64,000 nt of DNA, taken from contig NC_057800.1 in NCBI RefSeq assembly GCF_018294505.1, forward strand, positions 172,417,703 to 172,481,702, written 5' to 3'. This DNA is from Triticum aestivum (lineage: Eukaryota > Streptophyta > Magnoliopsida > Poales > Poaceae). A model generated the notes under the pieces. That model made no database searches. It saw nothing but the letters and a program-made list of their open reading frames with translations, and had not been told where the DNA came from. Shown here piece by piece: positions 9,640 through 21,463 of the stretch. Positions within the stretch are counted from its first letter, which is position 1. Each line of letters begins with the position of its first letter. A program made the position numbers and the translations under genes.

Positions 9640-11040
9640 ATCGTACTAATACACGTAAACATTAGACTTAGGCATCGCTTTTTATTAGTTACTAGCTTAT
9701 GTTCTTGCCCATTGTGACTAGCCTTAGTACCACGACCACGATACGGAATCCTGTGCAAGCGCGTGAACCGCGAGCGCGCGGTCGATCGAACGGTGCGTCA
9801 CCGTGTCGCACTCGAAGGACATCCACCGAACCTTTTTGTGTGTGTGAAAACAATCCTCGAATATTACTCAACTTTTTTTTCTTGTGAAAGTTCTTGACGC
9901 TGCAATATTTCCATATATTTGAATTTAGCTCCAATTCATGTTTATTTGGATTTGGACTTAGGTGCGCCCTGGTTTTGTTAATACTGATTTTGTGTGTGTG
10001 ACTGAGAGAGAACGTGTGTATGTGTCCATATGTGTGTTGTGGCGGAAGGGCAATGTGGAGACGGTGTGCGTGTGATATAGACATAGAGAGGTGTGAATGT
10101 GCAAATGATCGTGCATGAGTGAGACATAGACAGATGCCGATACGTTGTGTATACATGAGAGAACGGTCTTCTAGTTTACTTGTGTGTGTGAGAGAGAGAG
10201 AGACAGATAGAGGAGCATCCGTAACACAACAACCATCTCTCTCGATTCGTCCGTCCCTCGCACGGTCGCATGCAACACATGCATCAACCCGCACATTTTG
10301 ACACCCTCACCCGGCCCCTGCCCACCTCAAGGCCCGCACAATCTCTTCGTGAATACCCATTTCTCTCCTTAGGTTTGTTTTCTCTCAATATCTGACACAC
10401 ACACACGCACACACACACACACGCACGCACGTGCACACACACACACACGGAGAGAGACACACGCAGCACAACACACACACTCCCCCGAGCACACAATTCA
10501 TCCCCATCCAAGGTTATGCGGTGACCACTCTCGCTTGTGCTTCTTTGCACCCCAACATGCACAACACCTCAATCTTCAAAGAGGGCAACGAGCAGATCAA
10601 AGACGACGACCACACCGCGCTAGAGAATGTGGGGTCATTTGGAAGCAGGGTGATGTGACGACGGCTGACTGACTCCTCCCCCCACCCTCTCTCTCTCTTG
10701 CACAAAATTACCAATCCCTCTCTCCCCGCACAAAATTATCAATCCCTCAACCCACGAGATCCTTCCCCTCTCATCCATGTTTTTCCTGCTCTCTCATCAA
10801 ACATGTTGTCTCTTCTCCTTCCACGTATACAGAATCCAGATGCACACGCATCTCATGTATATTACATGTATACATCTTTCTCACAGACCTAACTTCTTCC
10901 TCTCTCTTTCTCTCTCTATCTCTCTCTCTCTGTCTCGTTAGGTTTGTCTCCTACTCTCTCATCCACATACATACAATCTTTCCTGCCCTATCTGCTCCAT
11001 CTTCAAAAGCTCTCTCTGCACGTTTCATTCACACATTGGG
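9640..11040. repeat. Simple-sequence-rich intergenic block
   Basis: Purine-rich and TG-rich stretches (about 9990-10210) give way to AC-, ACGC- and CT-rich stretches on the plus strand. The main tracts are (AC)n with GC interruptions at about 10397-10449, GA at 10189-10203 and CT at about 10893-10938. Long frames here are repetitive His/Thr/Ser reading and are not supported as genes. Confidence 0.7.
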
Positions 11041-11327
11041 ATATGTCAAAATGTTGCTTCTATAATGGCTGATGTAGAGTTATGGTTGTTCTTGTTGCAT
11101 CCTACAAAGTAATAACTATGAAATGCATTTAGATTCTCATTTGACTGGGATTATGTGATTTTGAGCATGTTGTGAAGTACTATAGACCTTGTATACATCT
11201 TGGGATTCGACAATGATTGTAACTATTGAATTGTATAGACCATTACATTCGAAGTCAATAGCCTAATATATTTATTTCACAATTTCAACAAATGATTAGT
11301 TCACTACAAACTAAGAAAACAAATGTG

Positions 11328-11568
11328 TACGCCCTCCATTTTTATTTAAGTTCGTGTATTAGCATTGGTCAAAGTCAAGTTTTGTAAACTCTCAGAAAGC
11401 TTATAACAAAAAATATTAACATATACAATAACAAATAAATACCATTAGATTCATTATTGAATGTACTTTCACATCATACATATTTGTTATGGTAAATGTT
11501 TATATTTTTCTATAAACTTGGTCAAACTTTAGGAAGTTTGACTTCGGTCAAACCTAATATGCAGAGTT
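11328..11568. mobile_element. Stowaway MITE, right end truncated
   Basis: Left end TACGCCCTCCATTTTTATTT, with internal GGTCAAAGTCAAGTTTTGTAAACT and its inverted partner around 11515-11555 (AAACTTGGTCAAACTTTAGG), and an AATATGCAG block near the right. The expected terminal GGAGGGAGTA is lost. This arrangement is common for wheat Stowaway elements. Confidence 0.7.
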
Positions 11569-11649
11569 CACTACTAATACTCGCTAATTGCTTAGCCGAA
11601 TCACTCAACATGCCACACGGGGAGTCCAGTGTCACAAAATTTTGAGGTC

Positions 11650-12538
11650 GGCGGGAAAATCTCCTGCGACCTGATTCGAGCAGTGGGAAGTTACCATCAT
11701 AGCCTTCGGAACAGCCCTACGGATGACGCTTGGTAGGGGGCTGTTTTCGTAACTTCACGTTCACCCTACCCAGCAAACCCCACCCCGGGACCCAGAGTAG
11801 TACACCTGAATACTCCCCAATTTCTATCCCCACTGCAAAATAGACTTCTACACGGCACCGCAGCATTCGTGCTCCTCCCCTTTACATCGGCGCACTCGTC
11901 CACCACAGTGGATCTGCCTAATCAACGACCTCGTACCCCCCACTAGAGCCGGTCCACCGTTGTCATTGTACACGGAGCCTCTTCCCCGGCATCGTCTTCC
12001 ACGGTCTCGTATCTGCTTCCCGGAAGCCGACGCCAAGCGCAGAAGTACCACCGTCGTGGACAATGAACTGACTCCCGTTGCCGACCATGACTCACAGAGG
12101 CCGCCGTGACCATCGTTCTCCTCCTCGATTGGTAATGTGTGTATTGAATCACTCAGCAGTACATGTGCAGTTCCAATTTTGATCATACCTACCCTTCAAA
12201 TTTCCTGGGTGCTATTGTTCTCGTAAAAGTAATTGGTTATAGCCTCCATTGTCCAACAGAATAACAGCTTGTAATTGTGCATCGCTCCTGTATCGCGCTA
12301 TGCTTGGGTAGGTTTTTCATCTGCAACCAGTAGTGTGGCAAATGATGGGAAGGTTTTTAGAACTAGCAAAATGCCCATGCGTTGCATGCATCAAGATGCA
12401 TTTGTATGAGTAGTTTATCTTGTTGGAGATGCTCTAACATGGCAGACGAGTGCTTTAATGTTGCCCACAAGATGCGCGAGTATTACTAGTAGTATATTTT
12501 TCTTGCCATGTTGAGATTTTAAAACCACGAGTGCGAAC
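11650..12538. other. Probable 5' region of the gene at 12539
   Basis: A GC-rich leader-like stretch (11860-12130) is followed by a GT splice-donor-like site near 12132 and AT-rich sequence. A perfect E2F-type site (TTTTCCCGCC on the minus strand) lies at 11650-11659. I see no clear coding frame on the plus strand; minus-strand frames here look like shadows. Confidence 0.3.
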
Positions 12539-13324
12539 ATGCAGAGGAGCAATGAATATCAAACACGGGATATTCGGGACATCTTCAAGGAGCGTGGCAA
12601 GTTAAAGAGGAGCTGCACTGAACCTGTAAAACGAGCTTTGGTAAGTAACACCCTTTCAATTACTTTCGTGTAGCCTCGTGTTCTTCAATGTGTATATGTT
12701 GTAGTTTCTGTTTCTCTTAAGCGTGCTGTTCTTCGATGTGTAATAAGAAGAGTCTTAATCGTCCTAATGCTTTCGTTTTTAGCTTGATGTAGGAAGTGGG
12801 TGTTCTCACCTTGTAGTCTGTTTTTATTTATTTATTCCTTTTGAATTCACTTCTCCGAGTTCTGTTTATCTGGCTTCTACTAGATGGATCTAGGTTGCTC
12901 TGAGTATTGATCTAAAAAAGAAGTAACTTCATGTAAGGATGCAGTTCCTGCGAGGAGGGAAGTATGGTCAACCTCGAGATCATGTTTCCAAAATGAGGCT
13001 GGATTACACACAAGGTGCCAGTTCCCTAATGATGTTGGATTAGACACAAGGTGCAAATTCCCAGATGATGCTGGATTACACACAAGCTAGGTGGAGTCGT
13101 CTGCTATTCGTGTCCTTGTGGCATTAGTAAAGGCTGAAAGAAAACCTGCAGCAGCCCTTGAGAATGTAGCTGAGTTCTTGAAGAAGCGAAAAGAGCAATC
13201 AGATGTTCTCTTCACCCAAGCCAAAGAAGAGATGGAAGAAGCCAGAAATAAGCTAGCAGAGGCAGAGCAGGCTAGGCGTCTCCTGCTATCTAAAACTGTT
13301 GTCAATACAAAATTTCCTTCATAA
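12539..13324 (+). CDS. Short two-exon coiled-coil protein, unknown function
   Basis: Exon 1 (12539-12640) starts with ATG and encodes a basic segment (RDIRDIFKERGKLKRS) ending at an excellent donor, GTAAGT. Exon 2 (13091-13324) follows a CTAG acceptor and encodes a strongly helical, heptad-rich stretch (VAEFLKKRKEQSD, AKEEMEEARNKLAEAEQA) to a stop. The splice keeps frame and gives 111 residues. A 36-bp minisatellite occupies the end of the intron. The ATG may not be the true start, since additional 5' exons could lie near 12.1 kb. No domain is recognised; the coiled coil suggests a structural or interaction role only. Confidence 0.45.
12998..13086. repeat. 36-bp minisatellite, 2.5 copies
   Basis: Units start at 12998, 13034 and 13070 with G(C/T)TGGATTA(C/G)ACACAAG. 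It lies immediately before the splice acceptor of exon 2 at 13091. Confidence 0.8.
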
Positions 13325-13690
13325 TAGCTAGGTTCAAATGTTTATCCTGTCAGCATGCCTGTTGTGATGTCCGTGCATCTATTGATGTGGCACAAAATGT
13401 TTTTTTCGGGTCATGTAAAAACAACATTTACTTTCCAAACAATAACAGACGAAGCATTGGACATGGTATAGTTCACGCGCAAGCCCGACATTCCAAGTTC
13501 AACTTCCACATCAAACTCATGTTCACAGATATCTGCACATTCATACATAATGTCCACAACCATGATTCACTTCAAAGCCAAAAAAATGTGAGAGTTATAA
13601 ATAAAGAAAATCCTCTAGTAGTTCCTTCTACCAGTGCGAGCACAACAAGTCAAGACCATGCGTAAATTAATTATATTTTAGACATTTTTT
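13325..13690. other. Intergenic, no gene recognised
   Basis: An open plus-strand frame (13387-13665) has no recognisable domain and unremarkable composition. Nothing else is supported. Confidence 0.3.
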
Positions 13691-14460
13691 GTGTTCTAAA
13701 ATGCATGTCGGCTCATGGAAGGACGTGTTGCCGACACACGCGCGGATTCAATGAAGGCAGGTGGGGCAGTCTTAAGCTGGTTGCACGCGGCGAGGAGGCG
13801 TGCTCAGCCGGGCCTGCAGCGAGTGCGGCCCTCTTGGCCGGCACGCCGGTTCAATGCCTGCGCTATGAGAGGTCACGTCCGTGTCAGAGCAATCAGTCCC
13901 TCCAGTCCTTTTTTATTTGGGTATAACAAAATATCGTTTTCCATTCACATTTTAGTGGTAGGAGTTGTGCGTATGTGTCTGAGAGAGAGAGAGAGGAGAC
14001 GGTAGTCGGGGTTGTCTGATCGGTAAACAAATGAATAATGTCAGTCTGGGATGGAGACAAAAAGGAGACCGCAACAAATGTTGTGTCTACAGGAGAGATA
14101 GAGAGAGTAATTTTAGTGGTATGAGCCATATGTAGAGACATATAGGGTGTGTGAGAGAATCCCATAGAGAGAAAGACAAAGTGAAAGACGAGTGGAGAGT
14201 GTGTGTTTGGCGGTGAAAAAGAAAGCTTAGGTACCGAGTGATACCAGAGAACAGTAGAGACATGAGAGATAATGAAAACCGTGTAATTTATAATGATAGG
14301 GAGAGTGTGACACTTCTCAAGGGAGACGTCGAGAGACCATGTTTGCGAGGATAGGAGCAACATGAAGTGAGCGTGCGGGTGAGCTGGAGAAAAGAGAGTG
14401 ATAGCTACCTGAAGGAGCATGCATGCGAGAGAGATGGGCGTGAAAGGAGTGAACAAAAAA
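13690..14460. repeat. GA/purine-rich low-complexity block
   Basis: The plus strand is strongly purine-rich with repeated GAGAGA, GTGTGTG and AGAGATAG tracts, notably 13981-13995 and 14092-14108. It mirrors the pyrimidine-rich block at 10.3-11.0 kb. The long minus-strand frame across it is repetitive and not accepted as a gene. Confidence 0.6.
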
Positions 14461-15029
14461 GGGATTCAAATATTTGAATTCGAGATGATGATACATGTAA
14501 TCCATACTCGAACCAAAATTGACCTATCAAACATGCATACTCATATGAATTCACGCACATCTATGTTATTTAATATGTAGATATTATTGATCCATACATT
14601 TTAGTAGAACATAATTTGATTAAAAAAATTCGAATTCAACCTTAAGATTTCGAGATCGTTGTATTTGTAAATCATATTATACATATAAAGGAGCAGAATT
14701 CTTTGTTGTGCTTTTGAAAGTATATATATACAAAAAATGATGTATATAGAATGTAATTCCTATTGAAAATGGATCCCGCCCAAAAAAAATAGAATACAAA
14801 TGGGATTCGAATTGAGTAGGCAAGTAAACGTGCACTCTGCAAAATTTGAACGAAGCGGGGAAAGTCGCAGTAACCGCCCGAAACCAAAATCTGCGAGATG
14901 GAAATCACTACTGCCTATCCCTGCCACGCAAAGCCTATATGCTGGATTTCTATAGGTTTTGATAGGGGTAGGTTTGTAATTCCACCCAAATGTGATGTAA
15001 CCGCCTCTCACCTGGATTCATACACGGTA

Positions 15030-15312
15030 GGCGCCAAAACACAGTGTGTCCTCGGCCGAAATGGACTCCCTCCCTGATTCATATTCATACACGGTGGGCG
15101 CCAAAAACAAACTCTCGTCGGCAAATATTTGGTGTATGCGAGATTACCGTCATATCCCCAACTGACTAGTGTTGCTGTGATGTAGTAGAAATTTGAAACG
15201 GGGGCTAAGTTTGTAAATTTCCTCGCATTTGAGACAAGCGCGCCCTGAATACATGGTTTCCCCCTTCCTCTCTACCTCCCTTTTCCCCATCCGTACTCCA
15301 TGGGCGCCAAAA
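15030..15312. promoter_or_regulatory. Three E2F-type sites upstream of the transposase-like gene
   Basis: GGCGCCAAAA occurs at 15030-15039, 15097-15106 and 15303-15312. Its complement, TTTTGGCGCC, contains the E2F consensus TTTSSCGC. The first two lie in a direct duplication (TTCATACACGGT(A/G)GGCGCC). The following GC- and CT-rich stretch (15240-15600) looks like a leader or first exon. Confidence 0.45.
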
Positions 15313-16235
15313 CACCCTCTCCACCCCACCCTCCTCCGTCCGCTGCCGTCCGCCACCCCATCCACCGCTGTCCTCCTCCACCATGCCGGAGCTGATACCC
15401 CGACGCCGCCATCCATTACAAGAGATCGACCTCTCTCATCCACGGCTTCGGACCGGGATCCTTGCATCCCGTCCTCTCGCTTCATCCCCGCCGTCGTCCA
15501 CCTTGCCGGTGCTGCTCCTACGACCGTCTTGTCCACCGCGCCCCGCCGCCACCATCTACCCTCCTAGATCTGCTTCCACACCGCCGATAGCCATCGCTAC
15601 CGCAGCACCGTCAAATTCTCAGCAGATGCGTACACGGCGCCGCACTAGAGGCGATACTCTTTCGTATCTGCTCAACTTATTTATCGCAGCAAGAAAATAG
15701 ATCGCCACTGCTTTACTATGATTTCTTGTCTTGGTTGCGAAGTTGCCTTTGTCCGGTTTGCACCTTCAGATCCGCCATGGCACGCTCAACACCATACTCG
15801 CAATGCTTATGGTTTTCCCCTTTTATATTCCACACTAGTTAAATCATAGTAGACTAAATTTCAAAATTGGGTCAGTCGATTTTTCAGAGCTCGCCGGAGT
15901 TCGCCGGTGCGATCAAAGGGGCTCGGGTGGTTGTGGGGCCTCGCCGAAGGAAGAAAACTCGATGCGGGTGGGGGTTGGGGTGGCGGTGGGGGCCGGTGGT
16001 CTGGCCGGCGGCCCGTGCGGTGTTCTGTATGGGAAGAATCAGAGACGAGGAATAAGAAGGGTTAGGAGACGTAGGATCTTCATCCAACCGCCTGAAATGG
16101 TCGAGAGACAGCTAAGAGTTGCATTCTTAATGATCTCTGGTTCATCATGTGTGGGTACTCTGCAACCAACATTTTATTATCCAAAATCTGCTTGCTCTTC
16201 TTTACCATGTTCCTCTTCCGTTCTTCTTTAATATG

Positions 16236-16398
16236 TACTCTCTCCGTTCCTAAATACAAGTCTTTGTATAGATTCCACCATGGACTACATATGGAGCAAA
16301 ATGAGTGAATCTACACTCTAAAATGTACCTGGATACATCTGTATGTGATCCATAGTGGAAATCTCTACCAAGACTTATATTTTGGAACGGAGGGAGTA
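16236..16398. mobile_element. Complete Stowaway MITE
   Basis: Perfect class features: TACTCTCTCCGTTCCTAAAT at the left, TTGGAACGGAGGGAGTA at the right, TA flanks, and internal ACAAGTCTT / AAGACTT inverted blocks. It lies in a probable intron or 5' region of the gene at 16773-19344. Confidence 0.9.
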
Positions 16399-16489
16399 TG
16401 ATAGTAGTACAGTATGTTCCTTGTACTGAAGATGAGCAGGGACATTTGCAGTGTAGAGGTCTATACGGTCAGTTGTGATGGAAACTTTG

Positions 16490-16620
16490 AGCCTCTTTGA
16501 TTCATAGGATCTTGTAAACATAGGAATAGGATTTGTAGTGGCCTGCCCACTTGAATCCTATAAGAATAGCAAGGAAATGCGGGGAGCTGTGTCTCCTTTG
16601 AGAGTTACATTGATATTAAC
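16490..16620. mobile_element. MITE-like fragment
   Basis: The block CCTCTTTGATTCATAGGATC followed by CATAGGAATAGGA and GAATCCTATA resembles a common grass MITE with a TTCATAGGA end. The ends are not clear, so superfamily is left open. Confidence 0.4.
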
Positions 16621-16772
16621 AATACCGCACCTTCACTTGAAGAGAGCTGGTATCTGAAGCCTTTCTAGCTGTACCGGCAATACTAGCACATATATTCCAG
16701 CAAGTTCCACTTTGCTGATTTTACTCTGATGCTTAAGGTTTTCCCGTTATATCTACACTATGATCTGTGTAG

Positions 16773-19344
16773 CTGCTTTGTGTCGCACTAGCAGCAGACC
16801 ACTCTTGAAGCTAAACACTGTAATGACTTACAAAATTGGTACCAAGGCATTGAGTGCCATTCTGGATGCAATGAAACTCATACGCTCCCCACCTGTTGAT
16901 TCTTGTTTAGAATATGATCCTAATGACTACTCTAACCTCGAGGAGTCAAAGGCAGATGGCATGTCCTGTTCACCCATCAAGGTGCCTGTTCTAATTTGGC
17001 AATGTTTTATTGATTGCGGGTATCTTGCATATGTTGTCTTGCATTTCTTCTACTTTGTTGCACCGCCATCTGCTTAGTTTACTCATCATATATGTTGAGA
17101 TGCCATGCCCATCCATTATCAATACATATTCTATCTATCATCATACCATGTTTTTCCACTCAAATGTTGTTCTTGTGCATCAGACATCAAAAAGGAAGAG
17201 GGTGATTGCCGAACCTGAAGGAGCACCAAGAAAGTCCTTGAAAACATGGTGGTGCCCGAGAAATCAGACAGCACCCCACTTATATTGGATGTACAACCAG
17301 TGACACAAAACGTAGGACCGACTCCAGCAGACTGTACCCATACTTCACTGGCCACGCCACTAGCCCCACCACATAGGACCTGCACTCCAGCAAAAGGTAT
17401 ACCGATTTCATTTGCCATAGCACCAGCTGTACCACAGAAAAATCCCACTCCAGCAAAAAGTACAGCAAGTCCATTAGCCGAAGACCTATCCCAACTGCAG
17501 AGACAGCCAATTCCTGCAGATTGGAACCCCATTCCATTTATTCCCAGTTTAAAAGACAATGCTTTCAATGTTGTTAGGGACTACGTCCATATATTCCCAT
17601 CATGGGAAGATTATTGTGAAGACAAACACCATTTTCACATCTTCCTGTCCAACTTACGTGTAAGTGCTATTATTCATGGCTATTATTTTCCTATTTTCTA
17701 CTAATTGAACACATCAATGATTTACATTACATTGTTGTAACTAGGCGAGGGTCAATCTGGATAGTCATGACGAGCAAAGCTTGCTTGTGCTTTTCAAGGA
17801 AGCATTGCAGCAGTATCGGTGTTACCTGAGGAAATCACACTTTGATGGCAAGTCTATAAACGAATTTCCGGTGAAGTCTCATGTGCTAAATTTAGAAGAC
17901 ATTGAATGGAAAAACCTTGTTATGCACTGGTCTCGTTCCCAGGATGAGGTACTGTCTATGAAATCACATGACAATTTGAACTTCTACTTTTTCGCATGTG
18001 CCTTACGGATCTTTTTTGCAGGAAATCTGCTCGAAGAAGAATTCCGGTTTGACAAGAACGACAGGATATCGCAAATATGCTGTCCGCTGCTTTGCTCTTG
18101 TTAGTACATGTTGTCCTGTATCACTATACTTGCATACATAACTGGTTCATTATGTGACAGCAGTATGCATGATAGCTTGCTTATCAATTGTTCGCTCCAA
18201 ATTATCTGATCTGTATGAATGGCTACATTAGTGTAGAATATATCCAATGCCAATGTTTTTTTAGCTCTGCGTTGTTCTTGTAAGTACATGATGTCCTTTA
18301 TCAGTGTACTTATAATGACAGGTAGTTGTTCATGTACCATCACTCTGCAGCTTATTTTCCTTTGCCCTCCATTTTCTACACATCAGATCTATATTTACTC
18401 TTACCATAAGGTTGGTACTGAAGAAGTTTAGCTGTGCATTGCTCTTGGCTGTACCTTTTGCCTGTATCGCTGCACTTACATTTATAGCTACTTGGTTATG
18501 TAGCATCACTCTTCATCTTATCTTAAATATTCTCCATTTTTTCGTATATTATCACATCTATATTTACTCTTAACAAAATGTAGAATAAAGGCAATGCTTT
18601 TGAAGAAGATTCTGTGGTAAACTTCTTGAATTGCCCCCCCCCATCAGCATGGACAAGGCCTTTATAGAGCCTGTCTTCACCAATAATGTAAGTTTGTCCA
18701 TCTCAAGCCTTCAAACTTTGTTGTATATATTTGGTTAGGCATGACTGCAATAGTTGTTTATGTTTGGTGTTTGCATCAAATTGCTTGTTTAAAGTTTATT
18801 ATGTGTAGTTCATAAACAAAAGTTCGTCCTTTCTCAATTTATGTTTTCAGTTGTACAACCAAGTTCCTTCTTCATACCATGTAAATTAAACTATACAGAG
18901 CAAGTGATCTTCTTTTGCACTGCATGTATGCTTCTGTTCTTCATCTGTAATCCAGTGGTGTGGTGAACCTACCCACTACAGCACAATGTCATATTCTGAC
19001 AATGAAAAATGTCGTATCATTCTACTATTATTTAAACCATCTCTTTATTTGCCAATCTGAAATGGCATAAATTGACAGCACACTAACCATTGAAACTTAT
19101 GAGTTCTTGATCTGTAATCCAGTGGTGTCGTGAAGCTGCCAACTCCTTCACAATGTCATTTCCTGCCATGTCTTGACCTGAACAAGACCATATTGTGTTA
19201 ATGCAAATTTAAACCGTGTCACTTTATTTGTCAGTAAGAAATGTGATGAATTGTCAGCACTGTTACTTTTATGTGCAAAACCTGTCATCTGTCTACTTGT
19301 TTATCTTTCAGAGTGAGGAAGATATAAGTGTTGAACAAGCTTAG
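16773..19344 (+). pseudogene. Multi-exon gene related to plant En/Spm (PF03004-like) transposase proteins, damaged
   Basis: Six exons are inferred from GT-AG sites: 16773-16981, 17184-17659, 17745-17948, 18022-18099, 18584-18687 and 19312-19344. Exon 2 carries basic residues (KRKRV) and Pro-rich repeats with the pattern PTPA/PTPAK. Exons 3-4 carry the part that resembles Ptta/En/Spm plant transposase proteins: QQYRCYLRKSHFDGKS, then EWKNLVMHW, then EICSKKNSGLTRTTGYRKYA. The last exon ends SEEDISVEQA. Two breaks are seen. A 1-bp shift near 17220 is needed to pass from the first to the second frame of exon 2, unless an alternative acceptor is used. In exon 5 a run of C around 18633-18641 puts the downstream frame out of register. 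It could be a domesticated transposase gene or a decayed one. Catalytic residues were not identified. Confidence 0.45.
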
Positions 19345-19620
19345 TCTCATCCTCTTGCTCAGCTGCTTGCGCTGCAGCTCCCCAGCAGGGCTAACCTTTC
19401 TTGAACTCTATTGAAGTGCTGTCGGTTTTGTATATTATTTTGTCGGCATGTTTATTTGCACTGGTGGCGATCTTTGATGCCCATTGTATGTAATCTACTG
19501 TCTGCTTGTGCTTTATTACCATAGTGGCGAACTTTGATGCCCAGTGGATGTAATATGCTGTAATTTCTTTATTGTATAGTATAGGTTTTTTTTCTTATTC
19601 ACGATGCTGCCGTTATTTTA

Positions 19621-19623
<3 letters not shown>

Positions 19624-19688
<65 letters not shown>
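19624..19688. repeat. (TA)n microsatellite, about 65 bp
   Basis: Uninterrupted TA dinucleotides directly adjacent to the left limit of the CACTA-like sequence. Confidence 0.98.
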
Positions 19689-19690
<2 letters not shown>

Positions 19691-21063
19691 TGTCTTCGCA
19701 GTAAACCGGCCAAACCGTAAAATTACGGTACATAATCGGGTCGTCATGCAATCACGATGTAGGTTGGGCCTTAAACGTGCCGATCAGCTCATGGGCCGGC
19801 GGCAGCCCAAAATGAACCCTGGCCCATGATTGTGCGAATCAAATCACGGGCTTTTAACAGGCCGAAAAATTGTCTCGGTCCTTGTTTGGCCCAATCAGAT
19901 ATCGGCTGCGAGCAGGCCGGATGCAAACCGGGTCATAGTTAGGCCCAACTATATGACGGGCTTTTAACAGGCTGAAATTAATATAGGGCCGAAATGTTAA
20001 ATGGGCCCTTAACAGGCCAAAACTAATATCAGGCCGAATTACTAATTGGGCCTTTAGCAAGTGGGCCCAAAAGCATAGTGTCCAGTTGACGGGCTGAATC
20101 TGATATGGGCCATAATTAGGCCCAAAACCTCTTAAAGGGCTGGACCTGATCTAGGCCGTAATTTGGCCCAGAACGTGGTAGGCTTTTAACGGGTTGGATC
20201 TCATATGGGCCACTATTAGGCCCGAAGTGTGGCAGGCCATTAATAGACAGTATCAAATATGGGTCGGCATTTGGCCCAAAACATGGCAGCCAGTTAACGG
20301 GCCGGCCTACTAGGGTCCTCAAAATCTTGTGGGCCTACAGCTGGGCCGACCCATTAATGTCGGCGAAATCTCATGGGCCTTTAGCTGGCCCGGCCCATTA
20401 TGATCCGCAAGAATTTTGTGGGCCTTTACCTGGGCCGGCCTATTATGGCACACAAAAATCTTGTGGGCCTTTACCTGGGCCGGCCCATTATGGCCCGCGA
20501 AATCTTGTGGGCCTTTAGCTGGGCTAGCCCATTATGGTCTGCAAAATCTTGTGGGCCTTTAGCTGGGCCGACCCATTATGGTCCGCAAAATCTTGTGGGC
20601 CTTTTGTTGGGCCAGCCCATTTAAACTTGTTGGGTCGTGCCACGTGTCGACGTATCATAGGCGCCTTCTGTCCAGTGAGTGGATGACATCTGTCCCGACG
20701 ATGAGCCGACACGTGTTTCCTCTAGCCAATGATGATTTTACACATGGAAAATCCCCATTGGTCGGGGCTGTTAACGGGTTATCGGATCCAAAACCGACTC
20801 AATAGCTTAATGGTGTTCCATTATGGTGGATGCCACGTGTCGGTCACCCTTGAGGAAAGCACTTCTGTGACGCGCGATTTATCATCATGGAAGTGGACAC
20901 TTCCGTGATGATAATTTTGGTAATGTCATGGAACACTTCTACGACAACACATGTATGACTATCTTGATTCTGTCATAAATTTGTCATGGATGTACATGCA
21001 TGACAAAAAAGCGACCTACTGTGACAAACACGTATCATCACGGAAGTGTATTTTTTTGTAGTG
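19689..21063. mobile_element. CACTA transposon terminal region (right end)
   Basis: The right boundary TTTTTTTGTAGTG at 21051-21063 is the complement of a CACTACAAAAAAA terminus. Inside it are short inverted and direct motifs (CACGGAAGTG, ATGATACG-type) and a long GGGCC-rich tandem region, as in CACTA subterminal repeats. No transposase is present and no left CACTAC end was found, so this is a truncated element, abutting the TA run at 19688. Confidence 0.75.
20300..20625. repeat. 44-45-bp tandem repeat in the CACTA subterminal region
   Basis: TTGTGGGCCT-type unit starts occur at 20327, 20371, 20416, 20461, 20505, 20549 and 20593, a period of 44-45 bp. The unit contains GGGCCTTTAGCTGGGCCGG and CCCATTATGG. 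A more degenerate GGGCC/TTAACAGG repeat extends left to about 19800. Confidence 0.9.
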
Positions 21064-21166
21064 CTATCTGATGTTGGCATGTCATACATAGTCATCACTT
21101 AGTCACTCATACTACAACAAGGTTGGCTATAAGTGTATTTTTTACTCCTCTCTATCTCTTTCTTCG

Positions 21167-21332
21167 TACTCAAGGAAGAAACGGTGCTAAGCGCGTGTAT
21201 TTATTGCATTTGCCAAGGAGTGACCTCTTCCAATGAAATGGTGTTGCTAAGTTTGCTTCATTTAATTAGCTATAGACTCAAAATTGTCTTTTCACCTAGG
21301 TACATGCGCTTAGCACCGTTTATTCCTTGGGT
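21167..21332. mobile_element. Fold-back element with about 33-bp arms
   Basis: Arms 21167-21199 and 21301-21332 are inverted copies (core AAACGGTGCTAAGCGC against GCGCTTAGCACCGTTT). The loop is about 100 bp. Likely a MITE; the outer limits are unclear. Confidence 0.65.
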
Positions 21333-21463
21333 CACCAAACTAGTCTCTCTCTTCTTGATTAACTTGCCACATCAGACTTTATGCCTATGTTGCAAGCTTA
21401 AGAACCTGTAGGAGCAAGTAAAAGTAAGTACAATAGTGTGCTTTACATGGCATTTTTGCATAT

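Noticed and set aside
9692..10294. Minus-strand frame of 200 codons
   Set aside because: It is driven by AC/TG and GA simple sequence (His/Thr/Ser repeats), with no domain or promoter.
11300..11325. CACTACAAACT considered as a CACTA left end
   Set aside because: No matching inverted end or subterminal repeats follow; a Stowaway MITE begins a few bases later.
13893..14456. Minus-strand frame of 187 codons
   Set aside because: It lies in purine-rich low-complexity DNA, and its composition only reflects the CT-rich complementary strand.
20300..20625. Regular 44-bp repeats considered as a CRISPR array
   Set aside because: The units are contiguous with no unique spacers, the genome is a plant, and the array belongs to a CACTA end.
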